Below are positions 1-13,490 of a stretch of 64,000 nt of DNA, piece after piece. This stretch comes from Apis mellifera. Its lineage: Eukaryota > Arthropoda > Insecta > Hymenoptera > Apidae. The notes under the pieces are model-generated. The model searched no databases. It saw nothing but the letters and a program-made list of their open reading frames with translations, and had not been told where the DNA came from. The stretch is taken from assembly GCF_003254395.2 (NCBI RefSeq), contig NC_037640.1, positions 8,910,289 through 8,974,288 on the forward strand. The letters run 5' to 3'. Each line of letters starts with the position of its first letter. The stretch's first letter is position 1. The position numbers and the translations under genes are program-made.

Positions 1-2799
1 AAGAGAGTAATTTTTATTTAGTTAAGAGTTTCGTTGGTTGATCCTCCATCGGTGAAGAACTCAGAAAATTATTCCCGTCTCGTATTCCTTGCTCTCTCGG
101 CTCCTGTTAAGCGACACCGTCGAACGATATCGAGGCAACCCTGGCTTGTTCCCTTGTTATCGCTAACCGATGTCTTTGCATGCGAATCGCGTGAATGGGA
201 AATGGAACAGAAGAAAGATCCTCGTCGCTGTGTTTCGAGAGAGCCGGTTTTAGTTTCGAAATTTACGACCGACCTGAATGTTTTTTCGATCGGAAGATGT
301 GGTTCGTCGATTGTGCGAATATCGGAAGGGGAGGAGGGGGATGAGATGAATTGCAAATGGGGGTGATAATTAAAGAGGGAGCTCTGATGGAATTTTAATT
401 TTCGTTCGAAAAGGGAGGCAAGATTGTTGTGAGAAATCGATTGGGAATTAATACAAATTAATGTATTTGTTATTGGTTGAGAAGATTGGCCATCCTTGTT
501 GATCGCTTTCAATCTAATCGTCCTCGATAAGAAAATCGAAGTGGTTGGTATATACTTCTGCAACTTTAGGGGAAAACAATGTTCTAAGCGAATATTGGAT
601 TGCCAACTGGACGAGATCCAATCCGATCTCGTGGAGACGTAACGCGATTCGAGCACGATTTTTTGGATCCGATAAAAAAAGTGACAAACAACAGAAACAA
701 GTAAATATTTATCGCCTTCCTCTGAAAAACTGTGTCCATTGCACAACACATCTTTTTAAAAGTCTAATAAACACAGCCAATATTCTTCAACGTTCTAACT
801 ATAATTAACATTAGATTTCCAAAATTCTCCATCATCCTCTGTTACGTTACCACAAACATTCCAAAAAGGAAAAGAAAAAAATTCCTCTTCAATATTCCCT
901 TCAAAAAAAAATCTAACGATAATCATCATCGTCGTACAACAAATTCACAAAATTGCTTCATCGACGAAAACCCACCCCAATGGTTGAACAAGCGCAAGCG
1001 ATGCGAACGAGGAATAAATCCGTGGCGCGAACGATACCAGCCGATAACCCGAATCGTTGGACACTCGCCATTCCTGCTCCTACGAGATAAGCCCGCGCAA
1101 ATTGCCGTAGCCTGGATCTGGCTCTCTTTTAATTCCTGTTTCCAGTGTTTTCCCGCAAGCCTGAGGGAGGGAAAAAAGGCGCTCGTTCGGGATAATCAAG
1201 ATGACCCTGCCGCCTGTGTACGAAAGAGCATCGTCTAGAACGCGTAGGGCAAATTAGCCCGGGGTTAATTGGGTTACACCCTGGTAGCAAACCCTGGCTG
1301 GCCACCGTTTCGCCCTCCCTTCTTTCGGCTCAAATTGGAACGGGATACGAGCATTAATTTCTTTGTTAACCGTTCGCTCTCTCTCACCGGGTTAATTTTT
1401 CTGCGAAACCGGTTTTTATCGATCGCCAGGGATCGTGTGTATCTTTTGTGTGCAGTTTAGCAAGTTGTTTCTCTCTTTTTTTTCTTTTTTTTTTTTGTTG
1501 CATCGGTCGCAGAGTCGCTTTACGATCGATTAACACGAGTTTTGCGTTCGATTCCGTTGAACGAGAGGCATATGATAATTTCTTTTTTTTCTTTTTATTA
1601 ATGATTTCGAGTTGTTGTTATTGTTGTTGTACGAATTTTTCGGTGGTTTATACTTATGAAATATTTTGGAATTAATATCGGTAATTATGTAAGGCAAATT
1701 CGTGGAAAATTTATGCAATTCAATTTGTAACATCGAAATAATGATATATAAAAATCGGAGAAGGCACGATTCATCTTTGAAAAGATTTAATTTTTCGTTT
1801 CATTTTTTAGAAAGGACGACTTTTGTTTAACATCGGATCGACGTAGCGCTTTTTAAGCGACGGAAAATTAAAACGGGGTTTCAACAAAGATTTAAATATG
1901 TTCAGCTCGATACAAGAGCTAGATCGTCAGATGTATGAAAATACGAAATTTTTCTCGTGACGAGTTATCGAAATTCTATAATGAACGGTCGGTTGACAAA
2001 TGAAAATCGTCAAGCAAATCGGATTCTAGTAATTGAAATTTAAAATTGTAATTCCCTATACCCACGCGAAACGATGAAAATATTTTATCGCACGATTCCT
2101 CGTTTGTCTCATTTCGTGTGTGAGTGACTCTCAACTCTTTTAATAGTTACGTGTATAATTCAATTACGTGTAAATTATAGTAGGAATAGCCGAGAAAAGT
2201 AATTGCAATCCGTTACAATTTTTCACAAAAGCCTTCAAATTAGATAAAATATACTTTATTCGCATTACTTGCTCTTCCTTTTGTCATAATCCCCGCTTCA
2301 TTATCCAATAGACTTATTAACATATTATTATCCGCTCATAAGATGTCATACAGAATCTAAGCAATTCAATTATATCTAAATTATAACAAGAATAACCGAG
2401 AAAACTAATTACACAATCTTCAATATTAAATGTTAGCCATCCACTCGTTTACTCATTTTATTTTTTCTCTATTTCATTATCAAATAGACTTTCTAACCAA
2501 AATCAACAATCAAAATAAAGAAAATTAAGATAAAATGTCTCTCTATTATATCTATGATCTAACCAAAGGTTCAAATAAAAATAAATTTGCGAACAACATT
2601 TGCAACCGAATGAACTATCCATTCTTAGTGTTCAAAAAACACGAGAAGAAACTCCACTCGAAATCAACCCAATCTTCGAAACCAATCCTTACGTATTCAA
2701 TTACGTATTCATGGTAAGAATCAGCGTCGAGAGGGGTGAGGTTCCAAGTCCCAAGTTAGTCGCGAGTACGAGGGCGGAAATACGAGGTGGATGGATGTG

Positions 2800-3130
2800 G
2801 CGCAATAACGGTCCTAGTTGCATCGTTCATCTTGCTTGTTGACTAGCGGTGTTGCAACGCCGGCGAATGTGCAACTGCGATAATGGCCGCCGCTAAATTA
2901 ATCGGCGCGCGTGCACGCTCGTGCGACGGATCGGCTCCGCTCGCCCGTTGTCACGCCGCCGCGGCGACTAATTAGCCCTCGTAGGCGGATTAACGATCGG
3001 CCGAGCCACGTGGAACGCCACGCTCGCGGATCGCGGGAGTCGAGACGCGATCCGCTTCGCGATTTCCCTCTCCCCCAAAAGCGTAGCTAATCGCTTCTGT
3101 GCCCGTTTAACGCCACGGGATTTACGGAAG
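2800..3130. promoter_or_regulatory. CpG-rich island without a gene (candidate regulatory element)
   Basis: An abrupt CpG-dense block with mixed, non-repetitive sequence including ggccgccgctaaattaatcg, a YY1-like core (aatggccgcc), actaattagc and ccacgtgg. No frame across it is convincing as protein. It may be an enhancer or an unannotated promoter. Confidence 0.35.
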
Positions 3131-4854
3131 GGTGGAAGGGGAATTTCGAATTTCGTTTCACGCGTGAAAACGAGTGAATTTATTTGGAAAACGATCGAGA
3201 TAAGTGTTCATTTATGACGTGTTAATTCTTGTATCTTGATCAATATGGAAAATTTGATACGAAGATATTAAGCATTTAATGACGCGCGATGAAAACTGAG
3301 ACTGTAGATGGTATACGTGTTTATAAGTTAAGGGAATGTTTCTTGTTCTCGCCGCTAGAGGGACACGTCGAGCGTGATTCTCGCAAGTGGTTGATAAAAC
3401 GCTGTAGAAAAAGACAGTTTACGATGTGTTGTAATATAAATTTTTGGAATTTTTAGATGGAGAGAATAGAGAGAAAGAATGGATAGGAAGGAAGATAGTT
3501 TGCGGATTTTATCGCAGTGATGTTGAAAGTCAGAAATGATGAGAAAGATGGAAATTTGGAATTCTGTGAATTTTCCTGCGAATCAGGGGAATATGAGCAC
3601 AAATATTTTAAAACGGTGTACGGTTTTTCACGTTTTGCTACGTGTGAAATTAATATTGAAAGAATGCAATATTTGTAAAAGCTTCGTGCTCCATATGGCC
3701 ACACGCGGATTACGACAGAAAAAACACATTTTACAAGAGCTTTCTTTGTTATTTCCATTTACCAGATCAATCCTGCGAAATCCTCTATTCAATATTTGTG
3801 AAACGCATTGCTTATCTCCTATAATTTCGAAAGCAAAGTTTTTGTAATTGAAAAACAAATCGAAACAACAAAATCTATATACACAATTCGATAAGATTAA
3901 AAGAAAAAAAAAAATCAATTATTCAAAATTCGTCTTCTTCAAAGATAATAATATTCCCGACTATTCTTGATCTTATTTGAAAACGTTCAAGGTAGAAACA
4001 CGAGCGTGATTATCCTCCCTCCTTTTTCACCGTCTCGGTGTTACGCTCGCGCATGCGACAAGTGAATTAACGCGAATGACGTTCGTGCCGTGCCATTAAC
4101 GCTGCTTTCCTATACAGCTTATACGACCTCCTCTGACGTCGCTAATAAAATGAATACTCTGTCGATGAAAACGTATCGTAACCTATTCCTTCTATCGTCA
4201 CGAGTTTCCGACGACGCGTGCCCCTCTTTAAGAAATCTCCCCTCTCCTCATCATCACATACCACAATTCCATCACAACGGAACAATTAAATTGTCGAAAG
4301 TAACGATTGAAAAAAGGAAATCAGAGCAATACTTTAAGGATGCGTCCTCTCCTCTCTCAACCCAACCACCTAACGCGACACAGAAAGGAGAAATCATCGG
4401 GAGGCCGGGCGCAGAAAACGCGGAAAGATCCCTCGAAACGTAGACAAAGTAGGGTGACAAAGGGTAGGGGGACGGGCAGAGGCCGAAACGACGGAGGCTG
4501 AAAATTTAATTATCCAATTCGCGTGCAATCCGTGGCTGCAATAATTCTCTATCCACCGCTGTCTCGCCGTTCTGCTCGCCTCCCTTCGTTTCATCGGCCG
4601 TAACCACCCCCCTCGATCCTCGATTTTCCGTGTTGTCGAGGGGGGGGAGGGGGTCGGGGTTGGCGGTGCTTCTTGCCGCGCGCCGCCATGCCCAGCCCAG
4701 CCGCGCGCAAATTGGATTGGACGAGGACGCGTTTCGCTTCTGGACCGATTCGTTCGTCCCTCCAGCGCTGCCCAACCTCCACCGGATCAAGGCTGATTTG
4801 TCCACGGCCCCCCGCGTTTCTCGCTCGCCCCCTCTTCCCCCAGGAGGTCGATCT

Positions 4855-4920
4855 ATCCGGTTAGCTATGCTAATGGTAATTATCTTCATTAGCGAGCCGT
4901 TAATTAACCGGCGCAAAACC
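4855..4920. promoter_or_regulatory. Candidate homeodomain/POU cluster in a GC island
   Basis: ATGCTAAT (4867-4874), ggtaattatc, cattag and ttaattaaccgg lie within 60 bases at the edge of a GC-rich block (about 4580-4860). Such site clusters are typical of developmental enhancers, but no function is shown by the sequence. Confidence 0.35.
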
Positions 4921-7639
4921 TCAATCAGTCGACGGGTATGTCGTTGCCATGGATCGACCTCGCGATACCGATCTCCCTTGCTGGTACGCGCGCCCTCTCC
5001 CTCTTTCGACGCCCTTTTGATCTTCCCGTTGTATATTGGATCATCGTGACATCGGGGATGGGTGGGGGAGGGGGTGGATTTTGGAATATAAATTTAAAAC
5101 TGGCAAATAAGCCGTTAATTTGAAAATGGTAATACGTTGGAGAAGGGAGGGGAAGTGACAGTGAAATGTTCGCGGGCTTTCTATTCTATGACGACGATGG
5201 ATGACGACGTGAATACCTTTTCTTTTTTTATTTTTTTTCAAAAGGTGTAATAAATGATGAAAGTCGAGTTGAGGAATCCTGGATCCTTTTTTTTTTTTTG
5301 CAAGCGCAATTTTAAATTTTGTTGGATTTTTATCATTGTTTTATATTTTATATTACGAAAAATAGTTCGTCTGTCATATTTTTTTCGATTTTATCTAAGC
5401 ATAAGTGAAAACGATTCGTGAAAATGATTCTTTGACGATTTGCGAAAGATTCTTGATTTATATCTGTTTAACAATTAAAGTAAAGAAATGAAGAATGTGA
5501 AATTAGTGGAAAAGAAACAGATGTACTTTTGACAAATGTTACTTGTTGATCGTCGTATTTTTCAAATCGATGCTTTTTACTGCAAATGTCGCGTTTCAAT
5601 TTTGAATTTTTTAAAAATAATAGAAAAGCTTCTATATCCAGCGAAGATTTAATTCGGCCTATATATATATTTAAGAAATTTTTTTTCTCGCAAAATCTTA
5701 TTTTTCAGTTTTCAAAGAACTTTCTTCTTCCTCTGTTCTTCCCTATAAAATACTTTATTTTCTCGTTCTTCTTCTTCCCCGTACAAACTTTTAAGCGCAT
5801 CTTTTACGAATTCGATATTTACAAGTTGCTTCGAACAAAGTTAAAGCCACGGATTCACGGATTTAAACGTTTAAATCATATTTGAGCATACATTTCTTGC
5901 ATTCTGTGTCCCTGCTGGAACTGTTCCCCGGTTACAAAGTTGGCGCTTACGCGCGCACTTTGAATACATGTACGTACGTATGTAACTCAGAATAACTGAA
6001 TGCATTTCGCATCCAATTATTGCACAGTTTACCGGACCAATCCCAAGGAATATAATGCTCGTTCCCGAATACGTCACAAATTATTCATCGAAATAACATT
6101 CGTTTTGATACAATAGCTCATTCATTTTCTATATTCTCGATCATACATCTTCTCTTTCAAAAATTCTACGATTAAAAGAACTCGAAATATCTAGCAAAAA
6201 CTATCGAGAAAACGAAAAATCCAAATAGATAATGCATTTATCGTTCAACATTATGCACTTGTACTTGAAAAATCGATTATTCAAATGATAAAAATAATTT
6301 CAACGTTATTCTCAAATGGCGAAATGCAATGTTTTGCGAGATTATTCTAATTCGAGTAGATTCTCCAGACGGAAGAGAAAAAAAAAAAGGAGAAAGAAAA
6401 AGAAGGAACGAAAGAAGGCTTGCAGTCCCTTCCAAACTCATTGGCGTGCGGTAATTTTTTAAATTCATTTCGCCACGGTTAAGAAGGCTAAAAGGTTTTC
6501 ATACTGCTACTCCAGGAGGAAATCTGTAATGAGGAAGGACGTAATGAATATTTTAATTGCGATAATTGAAGCGACTCATTGTGTCCGCCGGCCCCTCTCT
6601 GACCAGGGGCGTAAAAGAAATCTAAAATTAAGAACTCGTTAGAACTCCTCGTTTCCGCCAAAGTATCGCCGGCTATTATTATTATTTTCCTTCCTTTTTA
6701 TTTTTCTTTTCTTCCTTTTCCTCTTTTTTTTCGAGAGAGAGAGAGAGAGAGAAAAGGAAAACTGGGGAAAAGCGATAAGTGACAATGGGTGTCGACTTAA
6801 CTCTTGGGCAAACTTTTAATGAGAAATTTCTCCGCAGCCTCGAGATAACAGTTTGAAACGATCCCGCTAACTAGTATCGAGCATCGGTTGTTATTTCCTT
6901 GTTTTTCACCCCGATAATTCACCCCAAAAAGTACTTTCTCGCGTATTATTCTTGCTTTTTCGTTTCACTCGTTTCCTTCCTTCCTTTCTTTTCCTTTTTT
7001 ACGATAATTTAAAAAAAAAAAATCAAAGTTTGAAAAATTACGACGAGTCGATCGAATCGTAAATGAATAAAAGAGTAAAACAAGGAGGGAAGATTCATAT
7101 CGGGAAATTACTTTACAGACCGCGATCGCTTCTTCTACCGGTAAATTATCTCCACTTGAAACCTTAATACAACCCGTGACCGCTACCTAATGCATTTTAG
7201 ATAAAGAATCTACAGGTGCCTACAATCTCATCGCGTTCAAAGCGATGGGTAGGATGAAACGAACGTGCGATCGAAAGAAAAGTAAATTTAAACTTGAATC
7301 GAGATTACGAAAAATGAAATTGCGATCCGAGCAATAAAAGACAAGAAGGATAAATACGCTAAAAAAAAAAAGAAATAAATAATAATAAGAGAAAAGGACA
7401 AATCGTGAGTTGATAACAGACGGAGGTAATAAAATGATCGAAAGAAGAAGGAGGGAACGGGCGAGGTAAAAGGAGGAAAGATGAGGAGGAGCCGGTTGTT
7501 GCAATTTGTCGCACGCGAAACGGAAAATGATATAGCGGCACGGCACCGGCCAGGGCTCACGCTCGAGGGAATCAATGATAATCGAATCGGGAAAAATTTG
7601 TCGTGTCGGCCCGGTTTAAAATGCAATTTCATACCTAAA

Positions 7640-7890
7640 TTCATCGACTTGTGTGTAGCGTAGGGACTTTACGTATTCCCGCTAGTAACTGTATGCTAAT
7701 AGGGCGCGAACGCGGAAGCTGCGAAGCATAAATCGGGTTAAGCCGCGGTTAGGGCCCCGGCCCTCCCCCACTACATACGTTCATCCAGTTACGGAACCCG
7801 TCGCTCTTTACTTCTATTCCCGGCCGATAAATAGGATGCAGGGGAGCCCTAGGTTGCGTGCCGCTACCCCGCCCCCTTTAAACCTGTTCA
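7640..7890. promoter_or_regulatory. Candidate regulatory island with POU-like site
   Basis: A GC-balanced complex block containing ATGCTAAT (7693-7700), gcataaatcggg and gataaatagg between AT-rich flanks. No coding frame or splice pattern is convincing. Confidence 0.3.
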
Positions 7891-9082
7891 TCAAGTTTGC
7901 AAACTGACTGCGGAATTAAACGTACCCTTCCCCCCCCTTCGCCACTGTTATTCCACCTATTTCGATCTCGTCTCCCCTTTCGAATTGAAATTTCTTTCTT
8001 TTCTTTCTTTTTCTTCTTTATTGATCGTTACTCTCTGATGGAATTACAGGATAAAGAATATTCATTACGTGGGAAAAGAAGAGATCGAAGAGTAGAGTAT
8101 AAATACAAATGTGGGAATAGAATATATTTCAATATTATCGTCTCCTCGTCTTACTATTTTTTCTTGGAAAATGGGTATAAATATTTTCGAGAACGAGCCT
8201 TCCAAGACAACAAGTTCGGTTTTATCGATCGAAAATTCCTCCAGCCGATCGCCATTACCCGATCCTTCCCTCCTCCCCTCCGATCTTAAATCCAACAACT
8301 CCCCGAACAATTACGTCGAACTTTATGCGCGCGTCCCCTCTCCCTTTCCTCCTCTCCCCTATTTTATTACCATCCGAATTCGATGATCACGCTCTTGAAA
8401 CTTTTACAATCGCATTCCGGGGCGCAAAGAATCCCAAACTTCGGTACACCTCGAATTTAATACCGAACAAATTGCCAAACTAGAGCGCAACTACACCCCT
8501 CTCCCCTCCTAGGGTTCGTATAGACAGCCTGTATACACGCAGTTGCACGATCGCGACACACACGCGCACGCACGTGTCCTATACACGTTTATATATACAT
8601 GTATATGTATTCGCTCGCGTGCCTCCGCGTTGACTTTCCGCTCTGCAAATACCAGGGGGAGGAGGGCGGTTTGATCCGCGGGGTGGAGGGGGTCGCGACA
8701 GGGGCTTAAGCGTTCCAACCCTCTCCCCGTAATCGATGTAACGAATTTCCATAAAGGCTCACGACACCGCCCTATTACTAGTTTAACTCGACCCGATAAA
8801 TCTAGGAAAATTCACCGCTCGCAATATCGGGCAGAATTCCCGTTCGACTCTCGCCCCGTCGATGGGGATATTCGCGCCCGATTACCGTTCCTATCCGCTC
8901 GTCTTATATTTTTTTGAATTTCGTTCAAATTGTGCGTGTATCGGGTCGAATTCTTTTGCGAGAGAGAATTTGTTTTCTATTTCTTTCTAAGAAGAATGTA
9001 ATGTGTTTATATTTTGAATCTTTTTGCTTATATATTCCTATGATATTTCTTGTATTTTCAAATTTTCTGAGATGGAAGATCA

Positions 9083-9965
9083 GAGAAGATAAGAATCTGT
9101 TCGAATTTTCCACGAATCTAATAATCTGTAAACTTATAAATTTTTTCTTCTTCTATTTTCAAATGTTTCGAACGATCAAATTTCAACAATATTCAAAAAC
9201 AACCCTTTTTTTGAAAAAATTTTAAAAAAGATTCCAAGGGGAGATCAGATAGAAGGCAAGAATCTTCTCGAATTTTCAACGAATCTAATAATCTATAAAT
9301 AATAATTTCATCAAATTTCAACAATATTCAAAAACAACCCTTCTTTTGAAAAGATTTCAAAAAAGATTCCAGATAGAAGGCAAGAATCTTCTCGAATTTT
9401 CTACGAATCTAATAATCTATAAACAATAAATTCATAAACTTTATCTAATTTCAACAATATTCAAAAACAACCCTTGTTTTAAAAAGATTTCAAAAATGAT
9501 TCCAAGGGGAGATCAAATAGAAGCCAAGAATTTTCCACGAATCTAATAATCTATAAACTCATAAACTTCTTCTTCTATTTTCAAATATTTCGATCAAATT
9601 TGAGCAACATTCAAAAACCACTCTTCTTTTGAAGAAAAATTTCAAAAATAATTCCAGATAGAAGGCAAGAATCTTCTCGAATTTTCTACGAATCTAATAA
9701 TCTATAAACAATAAATTCATAAACTTCATCAAATTTCAACAATATTCAAAAACAACTCTTCTTTTGAAAAGATTTCAAAAATGATTTCAAGGAGAGATCA
9801 GATAGAATCTTGCAAGAATCTTCTCGAATTTTCCACGAATCTAATAATCTATAAACTCATAAACTTCTTCTCCTTCTATTTTCAAATGTTTCGATCAAAT
9901 TTGAGCAACATTCAAAAACCACTCTTCTTTTGAAGAAAAATTTCAAAAATGATTCCAAGGAGGGC
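9083..9965 (+). repeat. Minisatellite, ~6 copies of 124-167 bp
   Basis: The marker cgaatctaataatct recurs at about 9113, 9280, 9404, 9538, 9689 and 9836, each followed by ttcaacaatattcaaaaaca and gaaaagatttcaaaaatgat or close variants. Copy lengths vary through loss or gain of short blocks such as ccaaggggagatca. The last copy runs directly into GC-rich unique sequence at about 9960. Confidence 0.9.
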
Positions 9966-12900
9966 GGTAACCGGGTACAAACACCCCTGTTCTCTCCCTG
10001 GACGCGTTCGCAGGGGGATGGAAAAACATATGGCCGCGGTGGTCGTTGATCGATCCTCTTGACATCCATTCGAGAATACCTGCGGAAGTAGGTCGGCTAC
10101 TGAAAATCCCCGGGAAACGGTCGCTCGAATATCAAACTCTTCCGCGTTACGTTAATTTACGTCGGTAAAAAGGTCGCCGGTTCCATCCCCTCCTCTTCCT
10201 CCATCCCTTTCCCCTTGGACGCGAAAAGGTCAAAACTGGGCGCGAATCGCCGCCGCGAGGGCGGTGGAAAAATTGCAACGATTTCGCGGAAAATCTGGGA
10301 AGGCCATTGGAAAATCGAGCCTCGATCCGCCTCGACTCCGCCGCGTGTGTCGTGGAATTAATAATTCAGGGGGGAAGATTGCTAGCTCGCGAACGAGCGA
10401 CGAGTTGCGAACGGAGGGGGAGAAGGGGGAGGCGTGGAATACGTGTCTCGGAAGTTAAGAGAGCTCTCGTTCACCGTTCGAAGAATGTTGGAACCGAGAG
10501 GCCGAGTCTCTTCGCGGCGAGATCCTTCGTGATGGAACAACGACGAAAGTTTCTTGCCAGGGAAGTTTCTTCCACCGTGGGCGAAGGTGAACGAGGAGAC
10601 TTTAAGACTTACCTCGAGTCACTGTCTTTTTCTCTTAGATCCTATCCTGTTTTCTCCAGTTTTTTTTTTTTTTTTTCGTTCGGTTGAGGAGAGGAGGACT
10701 CTTTTCTTTCCCGGATGATGTATTCAAGAAGAATGACGGGAACCGTTCTTCGAGAGGAGATCTTTCTTCAGATTTTTGTAGCTCAGGGAGGATGACGTTG
10801 TGTAGAATTACACACAAGAGATGTGTAACGAGATGAAAATTCAATTTTAAATTAAACTTTCCTCGATCTCACCAGATACCGTTGCGGAGAAAGGGAGAGA
10901 ATTAAAAAGCGAGGTTGGAAAATCACAACTTTCCACCGCATACTCCTTCGTTGCGATAATTCGTATCTCGTTGGATTGGATTTTTTTTTTTTTCTTGTCA
11001 AAGAGGCTTCGACACGCGTCGAGATCTCGACGGATCGAAATTTCATCGGACGGATGATACACATTTTTGCCTGGACGAGCACGAATCGGTTTTTTATTTA
11101 ATGATTTTCGTGGGACGGGAGATAAAAATTATCCGCGGCGGCAATTACGGGCCCGCGGCAAGAAAGTGGAAATGGAAAAGGGAATATCGTATAAATCTTG
11201 GCCCACGGGGAGGAATAATAATCCCCTTGGGTCTGTTTTACATTCTTTTTAATTTATTACGCGGCATAGAGAAACCGTTACCATCCATGGCATACGGATT
11301 CCTTTGTCTCGGACCACACCTCCGCGCCCCTCCGCACCACGCCCCCTCGCGGATTTCATTCCATTTAAAAGCATCTTCTCCACGTTACGTTCCGCGATTT
11401 TTCCACCCGAAAATAGTTTTTCCACGCGTTGTTGTTGTCACCCGCGTGGGGTGAAGAAGGAAAGGAAGAAAGAAAGAAAAAAAATTCGAGAGACGCCAAT
11501 GTATTAATTAACGCGCCACCGCGTTTCGCTGATGAGACGTTCGATGATTAGGGAAACACCGGGTATAATTATTATTCCGGGGATAATTAGCGAATCCCGT
11601 GAAATTATTAATTCCTCCCGCAGACGATGATTCTGTGTATTATACGTTCGAAACGCGAAAAATCGGGGAAATTAATCGATGCACGGAAATAAATTGATAC
11701 GATAAATTTTCAATTTTGTCACATTACGTGGAAATTTCGAATCGTAATCGTGTTTTAATAAAAAGATGATCTAATTATTACGTTAGTATCTAATTACAAT
11801 TATAATTACGAGTGTTTTCAATTTTTGTTAAAAATACGTGCATAGAGAGAGATAACTCTGTTCTGATACTAAAAATAAAAATTACCAAAGTTTCAAAGCC
11901 AAGAGTTTATTTGTTTTAAAGAAGAAAAAAAAGAAGAAGAAGAAGAAGAAGAAGCATTTTGAATTTTATTCGAGTATATATTTTCTCTTTCTCAAAATAC
12001 ACATGGAGAAAACGTTTCGACGATATTCTTTCCCCTATATTTTTTGCAGTTTCTGAAAAAAAAAAAGAAAAAGAAAAAAAAAGAAGAAAATTTCTTGCGA
12101 GATCAAAGAAATAACACGTCGACAGCGTTAAATATTTAGCCTCGAGGTCGGAGGATGACTACGCTCGCCACATTTTTCATTATTCTCAACCCCGGCGACA
12201 CTTTCCGACGACGACGATCTTCCAACTATGCACGCTGTTTGACTAATAACAACCGGCCTCGTTCCTGTTGTACTTGCAAATATTGTTCGCCGTTAGCTAA
12301 ACGCTGGTCGGCCGAGAACGGTGACAAACATTTTCACGCATGCGAAATCAGTTTGATTTCCCGTCACTTGTATTTTCCATATTCGATCGGCCTTGTTTCG
12401 CGTGCTACGCAAATTCTCGACACGGTTGCACCGTGTTTGCCGTGCAACTATGTACACTGTCGAGAGACTTGATCGCCGTATACACCGAGAAGAAAATACA
12501 TATTGGCATTTCTTCGGCGAAGGATTGCGTTTACGAATTTAAAAGGAAAATTCTATCCTTCGAAATCTGTGTGTCCAAAATTGAAAAGAAAAAAAAGAAG
12601 AAAAATTCGATGGAAATTTCACGAGCAATAATTAAATTTCTAAAATTCGATACGAGTTCACGTATATTATATAAAATCTTTAATGTAACAATTCGACGAA
12701 CGATAATTCTCAGCCACGGGATTCGTAATCCCGGTACAATTTCCGGAAACGTAAATGGAAGACGATACCTGGTCGGCCACCATCATGGGTCGGGGTGACG
12801 AAAGGTCCCCGAGGGAGGCCGATGAAATCCTTTGGGAGGCAAGGACAAAATGGAGGCGTTATACATTGCATCAGACGGAATATGCAATTTCCTCTGCCAA

Positions 12901-13490
12901 CCTTCTGTTCTCGTATATTTCTATAGCTGGCCGTCTTTTGATGCCGACGAGACCAGCAACCCCGCTGGGTCTTCTTATCATCTCGTTTTACGGCCCTCCC
13001 CCCCTCCTCGTATCGGGATTGCACGTGTTCAGGAGTCGTCCTCTTTCCTGTCCTCTCGTCTGCCCATCCGCCCACGAATTTCATCGTTATTCGACGTTTC
13101 GTCGTGCGCATCAACGAAATTCGCTGTGAAACTCGAGTCCCTTCATTACTCGTGCTCGTAAACGCACGAGGGCGCCCCCTGAAAATGAAAATAACCGAAA
13201 GAGGAATAAGCTCTCGAATTTCGCCGACCAATCCTCGTTACCGATGCTCGTTAATTTTTCGTCCCCTTTCTCTTTTTCCACGTTCAAGGATTGTGAGATC
13301 CTCGCGCTCGAGGATCGTCTTCGAGCGGGTATTACACACAGTCGTCTTGTATATTTCTCTTGGCAAATGTTTCGCTGGAATTATATGTCGCGGTGGTTGG
13401 AAAGAGGGAATTCGCGTTACGAAATTTATCCCGGTTTTCCCTCCATCCGCGAGAAATACTGTTTTATATATATATCTAGTTAAATGGAGA
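9966..13490. other. No gene supported
   Basis: GC-moderate unique sequence between two minisatellites. Open frames at 10264-10687 and 12155-13231 overlap on both strands, lack consistent splice phases and recognisable domains, and look like by-products of GC-rich sequence. An (AGA)n tract lies near 11935-11954. Confidence 0.55.

Larger units (their letters stand above)
1..8900. other. No gene supported
   Basis: Both strands carry only short or composition-driven frames without linked splice sites. The stretch holds poly(T)/poly(A) tracts, a GA run near 6735, the islands noted at 2.8-3.1, 4.6-4.9 and 7.6-7.9 kb, and AT-rich filler. A donor-like site (cattcatg|gtaaga) at about 2714 has no partner I can find. 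Confidence 0.6.

Noticed and set aside
4630..5049. Overlapping 139- and 136-codon frames on both strands
   Set aside because: Pro/Arg/Ser-rich by-products of a GC island; no splice sites or recognisable domain.
12710..13231. 173-codon minus-strand frame
   Set aside because: Three overlapping frames on the + strand are equally open; composition-driven, with no domain.
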